Positions 1 through 8,097 of a DNA stretch of 64,000 bases are shown here, one piece after another. The stretch comes from Novosphingobium arvoryzae (GTDB lineage Bacteria; Pseudomonadota; Alphaproteobacteria; Sphingomonadales; Sphingomonadaceae), in assembly GCF_014652615.1 (NCBI RefSeq), contig NZ_BMZD01000003.1, positions 434,001 through 498,000 on the forward strand. Reading direction: 5' to 3'. Position numbers and translations under genes: made by a program. Under the pieces are notes generated by a model. It had not been told where the DNA came from. It did not search any database and saw nothing but the letters and a program-made list of their open reading frames with translations. Positions within the stretch are counted from its first letter, which is position 1, and every line of letters begins with the position of its first letter.

Positions 1-599
1 ACCAGCGCCGCCTGCGTGCGATTGCGCACGTCCAGCTTGCGCATGATCGCGGTCATGTGCGCTTTCACCGTCGCCTCGCTCATCCCCAGCGAATGGGCGA
101 TCTGCTTGTTGAGCTGGCCGTCCAGAACGGCAAGCAGCACTTTCAGCTGGGTCGGCGTCAGCCCCGCCACCGTCTCGCGGATGGCGGCGATCGGCTGTTC
201 GTCAGGCGCGGGCGCGGCGGTGGGCGGCTGGGCCTGAATGGCGCGGGCAATCGCGTCCTCGATGGCACCGAGGTCGCTGTCCTTGCGCAGGAAGCCGATG
301 GCCCCGAACGCGCGCACTTCCTCTGCCGCGGCCGCGCCTTCGGCGCTCGAGACGACCAGGATCGGCACGTCCGGCCGCTCGGCATGGAGCAGCGCGATGC
401 CGGAATAGCCGACCGCGCCGGGCATCTTCAGGTCGAGCAAGATCAACCGCAAGCCATCCGCCGCCTCCACCGCGCGCGCGGCGGCGGCGAGCGTTCCGGC
501 CTCCACGATGCGCGCGTCCGGCACCGCCCGCTGCACGGCCAGCATCAGCGCCTGCCGGAACAGCGGGTGGTCGTCAGCAATTAGGACGGTGTCGGTCAC
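1..599 (-). CDS. NarL/FixJ-family response regulator (3' end cut by window edge)
   Basis: Two-component response regulator. The N-terminal receiver domain shows the acidic pair in IADDHPLF, a phospho-acceptor Asp in LLDLKMPG and the conserved Lys in FLRKDSD. A C-terminal LuxR-type helix-turn-helix (LNKQIAHSLGMSEATVKAHM) follows a GLTPTQLKVL segment. The gene runs off the left edge just before its C-terminus. The start is taken as GTG at 599 because AGGAGG lies 11 nt upstream and no ATG fits. It sits 20 nt downstream of acs on the same strand, so the two are probably co-transcribed. Regulators of this class (CrbR/ErdR type) control acetyl-CoA synthetase in other proteobacteria; that role is inferred from position only. 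The partner kinase is not in the window. Confidence 0.9.
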   Translation of the reverse strand, partial: MTDTVLIADDHPLFRQALMLAVQRAVPDARIVEAGTLAAAARAVEAADGLRLILLDLKMPGAVGYSGIALLHAERPDVPILVVSSAEGAAAAEEVRAFGAIGFLRKDSDLGAIEDAIARAIQAQPPTAAPAPDEQPIAAIRETVAGLTPTQLKVLLAVLDGQLNKQIAHSLGMSEATVKAHMTAIMRKLDVRNRTQAAL

Positions 600-619
600 G
601 CCGCCGTCAGCCTCCTGAA

Positions 620-2569
620 TCAGGCCGTCGCCAGTTGCGGACGGTTGGCCAAGAGATGATCGACAACCGACGGATCGGCAAGAGTCGAGGTGTCCCCAAG
701 GTTGCTGACGTCATTCTCGCCGATCTTGCGCAGGATGCGGCGCATGATCTTGCCCGACCGGGTCTTGGGCAGGCCCGGCGCGAACTGGATCACGTCCGGC
801 GTGGCGATAGGACCGATTTCATGGCGAACCCACTGCACCAGCTCGCGCCGCAGCGCCTCATCCGGTTCGACGTTGGCGTTGGTGGTGACGAAGGCATAGA
901 TGCCCTGCCCCTTGATGTCGTGCGGCATGCCGACCACGGCGGCTTCGGCCACCTTGGCGTGGGCGACCAGCGCGCTTTCGATTTCCGCCGTGCCCATCCG
1001 GTGTCCGGACACGTTGATCACATCGTCGATCCGGCCCGTGATCCAGTAATACCCGTCCTCGTCGCGGCGGCAGCCGTCGCCGGTGAAGTAGGTGCCGGGG
1101 AACGTGCTGAAATAGGTCTGGAAGAAGCGCTCATGGTCGCCCCACACGGTGCGCATCTGGCCCGGCCAGCTGTCGGTGATGACCAGGCAGCCATCGCCCG
1201 CGCCCTCGATCGGAACGCCTTCGTTGTCGACCAGCGCGGGCTGGACGCCGAAGAACGGCCGGGTCGCGCTACCCGGTTTCAGCGCAGTCGCGCCGGGGAG
1301 CGGGGAAATCATCACGCCGCCGGTTTCGGTCTGCCACCAGGTGTCGACAATCGGGCAGCGCCCCTCACCCACCACCTTGTGATACCATTCCCATGCCTCG
1401 GGATTGATCGGCTCGCCCACGCTGCCCAGCAGGCGCAAGGTCTTGCGGCTGGTGCGCGTAACCCACTCGTCGCCTTCGCGCATCAGCGCCCGCAGCGCGG
1501 TCGGCGCGCCATAGAATATCTCGACGCCGAACTTGTCGACCACCTGCCAGAACCGGCTGGCATCGGGATAGTTCGGCACGCCTTCGAACATCACGGTCGT
1601 CGCGCCGTTCATCAGCGGGCCGTAGACGACATAGCTGTGGCCCGTGACCCAGCCGATGTCCGCCGCGCACCAATAGATCTGCCCCGGTCGGTAATCGAAC
1701 ACGTACTGGTGGGTGATCGATGCCCAGACGCTGTAGCCGCCGGTCGTGTGAAGCACGCCCTTGGGCTTGCCGGTGGAGCCGGAGGTATAGAGGATGAACA
1801 GCGGATCTTCCGCGCCCATTTCCTCCGGCTCGCAAACCGTGGACTGGGCGGCTGCGACTTCCGCCCAGTCCACGTCGCGACCCGGCACCATGGGCACAGC
1901 GGCCCCGGTGCGGCGGAGAACGATAACGGTTTCCACCGCCGGGCAATGGCCCAGCGCCTCATCCACGTTGTCCTTCAGCGGCACCTTCTTGCCGCCGCGC
2001 AGGCCTTCGTCGGCGGTCAGCACGATGGTGCTGTCACAATCGGTAATCCGCCCCGCCAGAGCCTCCGGGCTGAAACCGGCGAACACGATGGAATGAATCG
2101 CCCCGATCCGCGCGCAGGCGAGCATGGCGACGGCGGCTTCGGGCACCATCGGCAGATAGATCGTCACCCGGTCGCCCTTTTGCACGCCCCGGCTTTTCAG
2201 CACGTTGGCAAAGCGGCAGACATCGGCGTGAAGCTCGCGGTACGTGATGCGGCGTGCGGCGTCGGCCGGATCGTCCGGCTCCCACAGGATCGCCACCTGA
2301 TCCCCGCGCGTTTCCAGATGGCGGTCAAGCGCGTTGGCCGACAGGTTCAGCGTGCCGTCGGCAAACCATTCGATCCCGAAATCGGCTTCGTTGAAGCTGG
2401 TCTGCTTCACGGTCGTGAACGGCTTGATCCAGTCGATCCGCTGCGCGGCGTCGCGCCAGAAGCCTACCGGGTCTTCCACCGAGCGACGGTGCATCGCGTG
2501 ATAGGCGGCTTCATCGACCAGGGCATCCTGCGCCCAGTTCGCGGGGACGGGATAGACGGTTTCGGCCAT
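620..2569 (-). CDS. acsA: Acetyl-CoA synthetase
   Basis: AMP-forming acetate-CoA ligase, cytoplasmic, converting acetate, ATP and CoA to acetyl-CoA. The 649-residue length matches the family. Motifs include the ATP-binding loop [11 protein letters not shown], the [10 protein letters not shown] core, the hinge region [16 protein letters not shown], and the C-terminal [11 protein letters not shown] that carries the acetylation-regulated lysine. The start is placed at the internal Met (MAETVYPVP) because GAGGAG lies upstream; the frame continues 10 codons further 5' without a better ribosome site. Downstream lies the response regulator. The divergent neighbour is the porin at 2756. Together with the transporter and the propionyl-CoA synthetase this forms a short-chain acid assimilation block. 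Confidence 0.96.
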   Translation of the reverse strand: MAETVYPVPANWAQDALVDEAAYHAMHRRSVEDPVGFWRDAAQRIDWIKPFTTVKQTSFNEADFGIEWFADGTLNLSANALDRHLETRGDQVAILWEPDDPADAARRITYRELHADVCRFANVLKSRGVQKGDRVTIYLPMVPEAAVAMLACARIGAIHSIVFAGFSPEALAGRITDCDSTIVLTADEGLRGGKKVPLKDNVDEALGHCPAVETVIVLRRTGAAVPMVPGRDVDWAEVAAAQSTVCEPEEMGAEDPLFILYTSGSTGKPKGVLHTTGGYSVWASITHQYVFDYRPGQIYWCAADIGWVTGHSYVVYGPLMNGATTVMFEGVPNYPDASRFWQVVDKFGVEIFYGAPTALRALMREGDEWVTRTSRKTLRLLGSVGEPINPEAWEWYHKVVGEGRCPIVDTWWQTETGGVMISPLPGATALKPGSATRPFFGVQPALVDNEGVPIEGAGDGCLVITDSWPGQMRTVWGDHERFFQTYFSTFPGTYFTGDGCRRDEDGYYWITGRIDDVINVSGHRMGTAEIESALVAHAKVAEAAVVGMPHDIKGQGIYAFVTTNANVEPDEALRRELVQWVRHEIGPIATPDVIQFAPGLPKTRSGKIMRRILRKIGENDVSNLGDTSTLADPSVVDHLLANRPQLATA

Positions 2570-2755
2570 GCTCCGGGTGCTCCTCTCCAGTGGCGGCAAT
2601 CGCCTTTTGTGGCGCAGCCTAGGCGGTCGGGGCAGAGTCGCACATTAGACCATGGTCGTAGAGCTTCGACCTATGTCGGGATGGTATCCCACCCCCCTGA
2701 CACCAGAAGGTGGCGACACCCCGAGGAGTGACATCGGGGATCATGGAGTGGGATC
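2570..2755. promoter_or_regulatory. Divergent promoter region, acs / porin
   Basis: 186-nt spacer between the acs start (minus) and the porin start (plus). It contains a 10-bp palindrome GACCATGGTC at 2648-2657 and an inverted repeat CCCCGA-N9-TCGGGG at 2719-2739, ending 16 nt before the porin start. Either could be a regulator site or an mRNA hairpin. The TGCG-N22-CGCA repeat found near the steroid operons is absent here. Confidence 0.4.
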
Positions 2756-4156
2756 ATGCAACGAGGGACGAAGGCTCTATTGGGCACCCTGCTGGCCGCA
2801 TCCGCACTGGTCGCCCCGCAGGTCGCCAGTGCCCAAACCGCGCGGGAAGCGGAACTGGAAGCGCGGCTGGCCAAGCTTGAACAGGAAATGCAGGCGCTGA
2901 AGGCCGATCTGGTTTCGGCCCGCAGCGAACAGGCCGCCACGGCCGCGCAGGCGCAGGCCGCCGTCACGACGAGCACCGCCGCTGCCACCAAGGTGGCCGC
3001 ACTGGAGGCCAAGCCGCCCGTGCAGCAGGACGGCTTCCGCGCCGGATCGACCACGATCAAGGTCGGCGGCTACATCAAGCTGCTGGCCGCCAGCACATCC
3101 TACAGCGAAGGCGAAGTCGCCACCAACTCGCTCGGCCGCGACTTCTATCTGCCGCAGAGCATTCCGACCGGGACAGGCCCGGCCAGCACCGTCACCGATT
3201 TCACCGCCAAGCAATCGCGCTTCTGGGTCAACTTCGCGACCGACATTTCGGGCCACACGCTGAAAGGCTATGTCGAGGCGGACTTCCAGACCGCGCCCGG
3301 CACGCAAGGCTCGCAGCGCACCACCAATGGCTACAACCCGGCCCTGCGCCGCGCCTACATCCAGTTCGACAAGTGGACCTTCGGGCAGGACTGGTCGACC
3401 TTCCAGTACACCGGCGCGCTGCCGGAAACGACCGACTACGTCGGCGGGGCGGAGGGCACGGTGTTCGTCCGCCAGCCGCTGATCCGCTATTCCACGCCGC
3501 TGGGCAACGGAATGACGCTGCACCTGTCGGCTGAGAACGACGAATCCGGCACGGCCAATCTGGGCGCACCGGCGCTGATCGAGAACGGCGATGATCGCCT
3601 GCCCGATTTCGCCGCACGGCTGGCCTGGGCAGGCAAGGCGGGCGAGCTTTCGCTGGCCGCGCTGGGCCGCCAGGTACGGGTGCAGAATGCCGGCGTGACG
3701 GCCAGCACCGGCGGCTTTGGCGTCAGCGCGGCGGGCAAGCTGTTCCTGAACGAAGCCAAGACCGGCGACCTGCGGTTCATGGCCACTTATGGCAACAACA
3801 TCGGCCGCTATGTCGGGCTGAACTTCGCACCGGACGCGGTCTATGTGCCCGCCACCAACCGGCTGGAAGATGTGCGCGTGTTTGCCGCCATTGCCGCGCT
3901 GCGCGTGCCGCTGGCGCCGGGCGTACGGGCCAACCTGATGGGCAGCTATCAGTCGGTGGACTATGCCGACGCGCTGCCGCTGGCGAGCATTGCCAGCTTC
4001 AACCAGCGCGCGTGGAGCGCGGCGGCGAACCTGTTCTGGTCGCCGGTCAAGAACATCGACCTCGGTGTCGAATACCGTCATGGTGAGCGCAAGCTCGTCA
4101 ACGGGGCAGACGGGGCCGTGAACCGCATCGAATTCGCCGCGAAATACGGCTTCTGA
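2756..4156 (+). CDS. DcaP-like outer-membrane porin
   Basis: Predicted trimeric outer-membrane channel of the DcaP type, 466 residues. It begins with a Sec signal peptide (hydrophobic core LLGTLLAASALVAP, cleavage near VASAQ). A short coiled coil of EAELEARLAKLEQEMQALK type follows at about residues 30-65; such N-terminal coiled coils are characteristic of DcaP porins. The rest is beta-barrel-like with alternating aromatic strands and ends in a C-terminal Phe (AAKYGF), the usual outer-membrane assembly signal. DcaP-like porins carry small organic acids. The transporter gene starts 22 nt downstream, so an uptake pair for acids activated by the flanking CoA ligases is likely. Confidence 0.85.
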   Translation: MQRGTKALLGTLLAASALVAPQVASAQTAREAELEARLAKLEQEMQALKADLVSARSEQAATAAQAQAAVTTSTAAATKVAALEAKPPVQQDGFRAGSTTIKVGGYIKLLAASTSYSEGEVATNSLGRDFYLPQSIPTGTGPASTVTDFTAKQSRFWVNFATDISGHTLKGYVEADFQTAPGTQGSQRTTNGYNPALRRAYIQFDKWTFGQDWSTFQYTGALPETTDYVGGAEGTVFVRQPLIRYSTPLGNGMTLHLSAENDESGTANLGAPALIENGDDRLPDFAARLAWAGKAGELSLAALGRQVRVQNAGVTASTGGFGVSAAGKLFLNEAKTGDLRFMATYGNNIGRYVGLNFAPDAVYVPATNRLEDVRVFAAIAALRVPLAPGVRANLMGSYQSVDYADALPLASIASFNQRAWSAAANLFWSPVKNIDLGVEYRHGERKLVNGADGAVNRIEFAAKYGF

Positions 4157-4178
4157 CGAGATAACAAGGGAGAGTGCA

Positions 4179-5849
4179 ATGGCTACGTCGTATGAAGACG
4201 CCCTGCCCAAGCATCACGAGGCGACCCAGAGCGAAAAACTGGTCATCACCGCCTCGTCGCTGGGGACAGTGTTCGAATGGTATGATTTCTACCTCTACGG
4301 CCTGCTGGCCACGATCATTTCCGCCCAGTTCTTCTCGGGCGTGAACGAGACGACCGGCTTCATCTTCGCCCTCGCCGCCTTCGCCGCCGGGTTCGCGGTG
4401 CGCCCGTTCGGCGCGCTGGTATTCGGGCGGATCGGCGATCTGGTCGGCCGCAAGAACACGTTTCTGGTCACGATGGGCCTGATGGGCCTGTCGACCTTCG
4501 TGGTCGGCGTGCTGCCGTCCTATGCCTCGATCGGCGTCGCCGCGCCGATCCTGCTGCTGGTCATGCGGCTGGTTCAGGGCCTGGCCCTGGGCGGCGAATA
4601 TGGCGGGGCGGCAACCTACGTGGCCGAGCACGCCCCCAACAACAAGCGCGGGCTCTACACCAGCTTCATCCAGACCACGGCGACGCTGGGTCTGTTTGCC
4701 GCGCTGCTGGTGGTGATCGGCACCCGCACCCTGATCGGTGAGGAAGCCTTCAAGGACTGGGGCTGGCGCGTGCCGTTCCTGGTTTCGATCATCCTGCTGG
4801 CCGTTTCGATGTGGATCCGCCTGCAGCTGGCCGAAAGCCCGGTTTTCCAGAAGATGAAGGAAGAAGGCACCACGTCGAAGGCGCCGCTGACCGAAGCGTT
4901 CGGACAGTGGAAGAACGCCAAGTGGGTGCTGGTCGCACTGATCGGCGCGGTCGCCGGCCAGGCGGTCGTCTGGTACACCGGCCAGTTCTACGCGATGTTC
5001 TTCCTGGAAAAGATGCTGCTGGTCGATGGTGCGACCACCAACATCCTGATCGCCATTGCGCTGGGCATCGGCACGCCGTTCTTCATCTTCTTCGGCTGGC
5101 TGTCTGACCGGATCGGGCGCAAGCCGATCATCATGTTGGGCTGCGCGCTGGCCGTGCTGACCTATTTCCCCGCGTTCAAGGCGCTGAGCGAAGCCGCCAA
5201 TCCGGCGCTCGCCCATGCCCAGGCCAACGCACCGGTCACGGTCATCACCAACGAGAACGACTGCTCGCTGCAGTTCGACCCGGTCGGCAAGAACAAGTTC
5301 GACTCCAAGAGCTGCGACATCGCCAAGGCGTTCCTGGCCAAGAGCTCGGTCAGCTACACCTCGACCGAGGCTCCGGCCGGCACCGTGGCGCAAGTCACCG
5401 TGGGTGGCGAAACCTTCACCGCACCCGATCCGGCCAAGGTTTCGGGCGATGAACGCAAGGCCGCGATCAAGGCATTCCAGGACGAAGTGAAGGCCGCGCT
5501 GACCAAGGCTGGCTATCCCAGCAAGGCCGACCCGGACCAGATCGACAAGCCGATGACCGTGCTGATCCTCACCTACCTCGTGCTGCTGGTGACGATGGTT
5601 TACGGCCCGATCGCGGCGCTGCTGGTGGAACTGTTCCCCACCCGCATCCGCTACACCTCGATGTCGCTGCCCTATCACATCGGCAACGGGTGGTTTGGCG
5701 GGTTCCTGCCCACCACGGCCTTCGCCATGGTCGCCGCCACGGGCGATATCTACTACGGCCTGTGGTATCCGATCGTGATCGCGGGGCTGACGCTGGTCTG
5801 CGGCCTGCTGTTCCTGCCGGAAACCTTCAAGCGCAACATCGACGACTAG
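4179..5849 (+). CDS. MFS transporter, metabolite:H+ symporter (MHS) family
   Basis: Inner-membrane proton symporter, 556 residues, with the MHS signature GTVFEWYDFYLYG at about residue 30 and GRIGDLVGRK and SDRIGRKP loops. The family transports organic acids, betaine or proline; the substrate here is inferred to be a short organic acid from context. A hydrophilic stretch of about 120 residues (roughly 335-458) interrupts the second membrane half. It contains two cysteines (C362, C379) that could form a disulfide, implying an extracytoplasmic position. The start at 4179 is supported by AAGGGAGAG upstream. Probably co-transcribed with the porin. Confidence 0.9.
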   Translation: MATSYEDALPKHHEATQSEKLVITASSLGTVFEWYDFYLYGLLATIISAQFFSGVNETTGFIFALAAFAAGFAVRPFGALVFGRIGDLVGRKNTFLVTMGLMGLSTFVVGVLPSYASIGVAAPILLLVMRLVQGLALGGEYGGAATYVAEHAPNNKRGLYTSFIQTTATLGLFAALLVVIGTRTLIGEEAFKDWGWRVPFLVSIILLAVSMWIRLQLAESPVFQKMKEEGTTSKAPLTEAFGQWKNAKWVLVALIGAVAGQAVVWYTGQFYAMFFLEKMLLVDGATTNILIAIALGIGTPFFIFFGWLSDRIGRKPIIMLGCALAVLTYFPAFKALSEAANPALAHAQANAPVTVITNENDCSLQFDPVGKNKFDSKSCDIAKAFLAKSSVSYTSTEAPAGTVAQVTVGGETFTAPDPAKVSGDERKAAIKAFQDEVKAALTKAGYPSKADPDQIDKPMTVLILTYLVLLVTMVYGPIAALLVELFPTRIRYTSMSLPYHIGNGWFGGFLPTTAFAMVAATGDIYYGLWYPIVIAGLTLVCGLLFLPETFKRNIDD

Positions 5850-5868
5850 AACCTTCCCCCCGGGAACT

Positions 5869-5902
5869 GCGCCGCGTCTTGAGCACGATCAAGGCGCGGC
5901 GT
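5869..5902 (+). terminator. Intergenic hairpin after MFS gene (weak terminator or processing site)
   Basis: A stem of about 13 bp (one G-T wobble), built on CGCCGCG / CGCGGCG and CTTGA / TCAAG, encloses a GCACGA loop 20 nt after the transporter stop. There is no T-tract afterwards, so it may be an mRNA stability or partial-termination element between the transporter and prpE. Confidence 0.4.
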
Positions 5903-5953
5903 AGCCTGTTCCGCCAAACCAGAGTTCAATTCCAACCGGATGGTAATGCCAAC

Positions 5954-7825
5954 ATGAGCGAAGCCTACGACAGCGCCTGGCGCGCCAGCATCGACAATCC
6001 CGCCGCCTTCTGGGGCGAAGCGGCCCAGGCGATCGACTGGTTCACGCCGCCCGCCGCGACGTGGGACGATGCCGAAGGCTGGTATGCCGGGGGAACGCTC
6101 AACACCGCCTGGAACTGCCTTGACCGCCATGTCGCCGCCGGGCGCGGCGATGCGCTGGCGCTCTGCTATGACAGCCCCGTCACCGACGTGGTGCAGCAAT
6201 TCACCTATGCCCAGCTGCTGGAGGAAACCGGCCGCGTCGCCGCCATGCTGACCCGCCTTGGCGTCGGCAAGGGCGACCGGGTGATCATCTATATGCCGAT
6301 GATCCCGCAAACCGTGTTTGCCATGCTCGCCTGCGCGCGGCTGGGAGCGGTTCATTCGGTCGTGTTCGGGGGCTTCGCCCCGCTCGAACTGGCCAAGCGC
6401 ATCGACGATGCCCAGCCCAAGGTCCTGCTCACCGCCAGTTGCGGGATCGAAGGGGCACGCACCATTGCCTACAAGCCGATGGTCGATGAGGCACTGGAAC
6501 TGGCCCGGCACGCGGTCCACGACATCGTGGTGTTCCAGCGCGACCGTCTCCCCGCCGACCTCGGCGACACGCGCGACCATGACTGGGAAATGCTGCGCGC
6601 CGCCACGGCGGCCGATCCGGTGCCGGAATGCGTGCCGGTCGCCGCGGCCGATCCGCTCTACATCCTCTACACCTCCGGCACGACCGGCACGCCCAAGGGC
6701 GTGGTGCGCGAAAACGGCGGTCACGCGGTCGCGCTCGCGTGGTCGATGGCCAACATCTATGGCATCGGCGCGGGCGATCCGTTCTGGGCAGCGTCGGACG
6801 TGGGCTGGGTCGTCGGCCACAGCTATATCGTCTACGCCCCGCTGCTGGTCGGCGCGACAACCGTCCTGTTCGAAGGCAAGCCGATCGGCACGCCCGACCC
6901 CGGCACGTTCTGGCGCGTGATGACGCGCCACCGGGTCAAGACCTTCTTCACCGCCCCGACCGCGATCCGCGCCGTGCGCAAAGAAGACCCCGACGCGACC
7001 TTCCTCAAGGAAATCGGCACCGGCGATTGCCGCGCCATCTTCCTCGCGGGCGAACGCGCCGATCCTGACACCATTGCCTGGCTGGAGGAGAAGTCCGGCC
7101 TGCCGGTGATCGATCACTGGTGGCAGACGGAGCTGGGCTGGCCCGCCATCGCCAGCTGCTTCGCGCTGGGCGACCTCAGGCGGCGGAGGGGGTCGGCCGG
7201 GTTCCCGGTGCCGGGCTTCGAATTCGCGATCCTGGGTGAAGACGGGCAACCCGTTCCCGCCGGGGAAAGCGGCGCGGTGACCATCAAGGCCCCCCTGCCC
7301 CCCGGCGCGTTCCGCACGCTGTGGAACAACCAGGCCGGGTTCGACAAGAACTTCACCACCTTCCCCGGCTATTACGAAACCGGGGATGCCGGGCATTTCG
7401 ATGCCGATGGGTTCCTCAACATCATGGGCCGCACCGACGACATCATCAACGTCGCCGGGCACCGGCTGTCGACCGGCCAGATGGAGCAGATCGTTGCCGC
7501 GCAGGACGGCGTGGCCGAATGCGCGGTGATCGGGGCCGACGATCCGATCAAGGCCATGGTCCCGGTCGCCTTCGTCGTCGCGCGCGCCGGAGCGGGCAGC
7601 GAAGCTGATCTCGCCGGCCGGGTGATCGCGGCGGTGCGGCACGAGTTGGGCGCGGTTGCGGCCCTCAAGACCGCCTATGTCGTCCCGCAACTCCCCAAGA
7701 CCCGATCCGGCAAGATCCTGCGCAACCTGCTGCGCACGATCGTGAACGGCGGAGCCTATACCACGCCACCGACTATCGAGGATCCGGCAGTTCCCGCCCT
7801 GATCGAAGCTGCCGTAAGGCCCTGA
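5954..7825 (+). CDS. prpE: Propionyl-CoA synthetase (PrpE-type acyl-CoA ligase)
   Basis: AMP-forming ligase of the acetyl/propionyl-CoA synthetase subfamily, 623 residues. It carries the ATP loop YTSGTTGTPKGVVRENGGH, the segment PFWAASDVGWVVGHSYIVY typical of PrpE, DHWWQTELGW, GRTDDIINVAGHR, and the C-terminal catalytic lysine in [13 protein letters not shown]. The start is taken at MSEAYDSAW (5954), where similarity begins; the open frame extends further 5' into the transporter gene without homology. It lies 104 nt after the MHS transporter in the same direction. Propionyl-CoA is a product of steroid catabolism, so this gene may serve propionate recovery. Substrate preference between propionate and other short acids cannot be read from sequence. 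Confidence 0.9.
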   Translation: MSEAYDSAWRASIDNPAAFWGEAAQAIDWFTPPAATWDDAEGWYAGGTLNTAWNCLDRHVAAGRGDALALCYDSPVTDVVQQFTYAQLLEETGRVAAMLTRLGVGKGDRVIIYMPMIPQTVFAMLACARLGAVHSVVFGGFAPLELAKRIDDAQPKVLLTASCGIEGARTIAYKPMVDEALELARHAVHDIVVFQRDRLPADLGDTRDHDWEMLRAATAADPVPECVPVAAADPLYILYTSGTTGTPKGVVRENGGHAVALAWSMANIYGIGAGDPFWAASDVGWVVGHSYIVYAPLLVGATTVLFEGKPIGTPDPGTFWRVMTRHRVKTFFTAPTAIRAVRKEDPDATFLKEIGTGDCRAIFLAGERADPDTIAWLEEKSGLPVIDHWWQTELGWPAIASCFALGDLRRRRGSAGFPVPGFEFAILGEDGQPVPAGESGAVTIKAPLPPGAFRTLWNNQAGFDKNFTTFPGYYETGDAGHFDADGFLNIMGRTDDIINVAGHRLSTGQMEQIVAAQDGVAECAVIGADDPIKAMVPVAFVVARAGAGSEADLAGRVIAAVRHELGAVAALKTAYVVPQLPKTRSGKILRNLLRTIVNGGAYTTPPTIEDPAVPALIEAAVRP

Positions 7826-7831
7826 TTCTCC

Positions 7832-7857
7832 GCAGCGCGGGCACGCGCCCGCGCTGC
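7832..7857 (+). terminator. Hairpin after prpE
   Basis: A perfect 11-bp stem GCAGCGCGGGC / GCCCGCGCTGC with an ACGC tetraloop begins 7 nt after the prpE stop. No T-run follows, so intrinsic termination is uncertain, but the position suggests a transcript end. Confidence 0.5.
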
Positions 7858-8011
7858 CGGAATGAACATTATCGGCCAAGATCGCCGCCACTCCGGACCG
7901 TCCTGAGCGCACCGCCGCCGCCTGGCACCCCCGCGAAAGCAAGGGATTTCGGCGGTGCCGCCTGTTCCCGGCATCATCCGCCCCGAGCCAGCGACACTCG
8001 CAACACTGATT

Positions 8012-8041
8012 TGCGCATTTACAATTCTCACTTGTTACGCA
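8012..8041. promoter_or_regulatory. Putative steroid-regulon operator, copy 1 (TGCG-N22-CGCA)
   Basis: Spaced inverted repeat TTGCG...ACGCAA, with exactly 22 nt between TGCG and CGCA, ending 56 nt before the TonB receptor start. The right arm reads TTACGCA. It shares geometry with the copies at 10842, 16627 and 28744. The regulator is unknown. Confidence 0.7.
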
Positions 8042-8097
8042 ATTCGCGCCGACCTGCCGGACCATTGGCTTAAAGAATGGGTGACAAGGGAGTGATC

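Noticed and set aside
5846-8065. A 739-codon open frame antisense to prpE
   Set aside because: High GC makes long antisense frames common. Its codons mirror the strongly supported prpE gene and the product resembles no known family.
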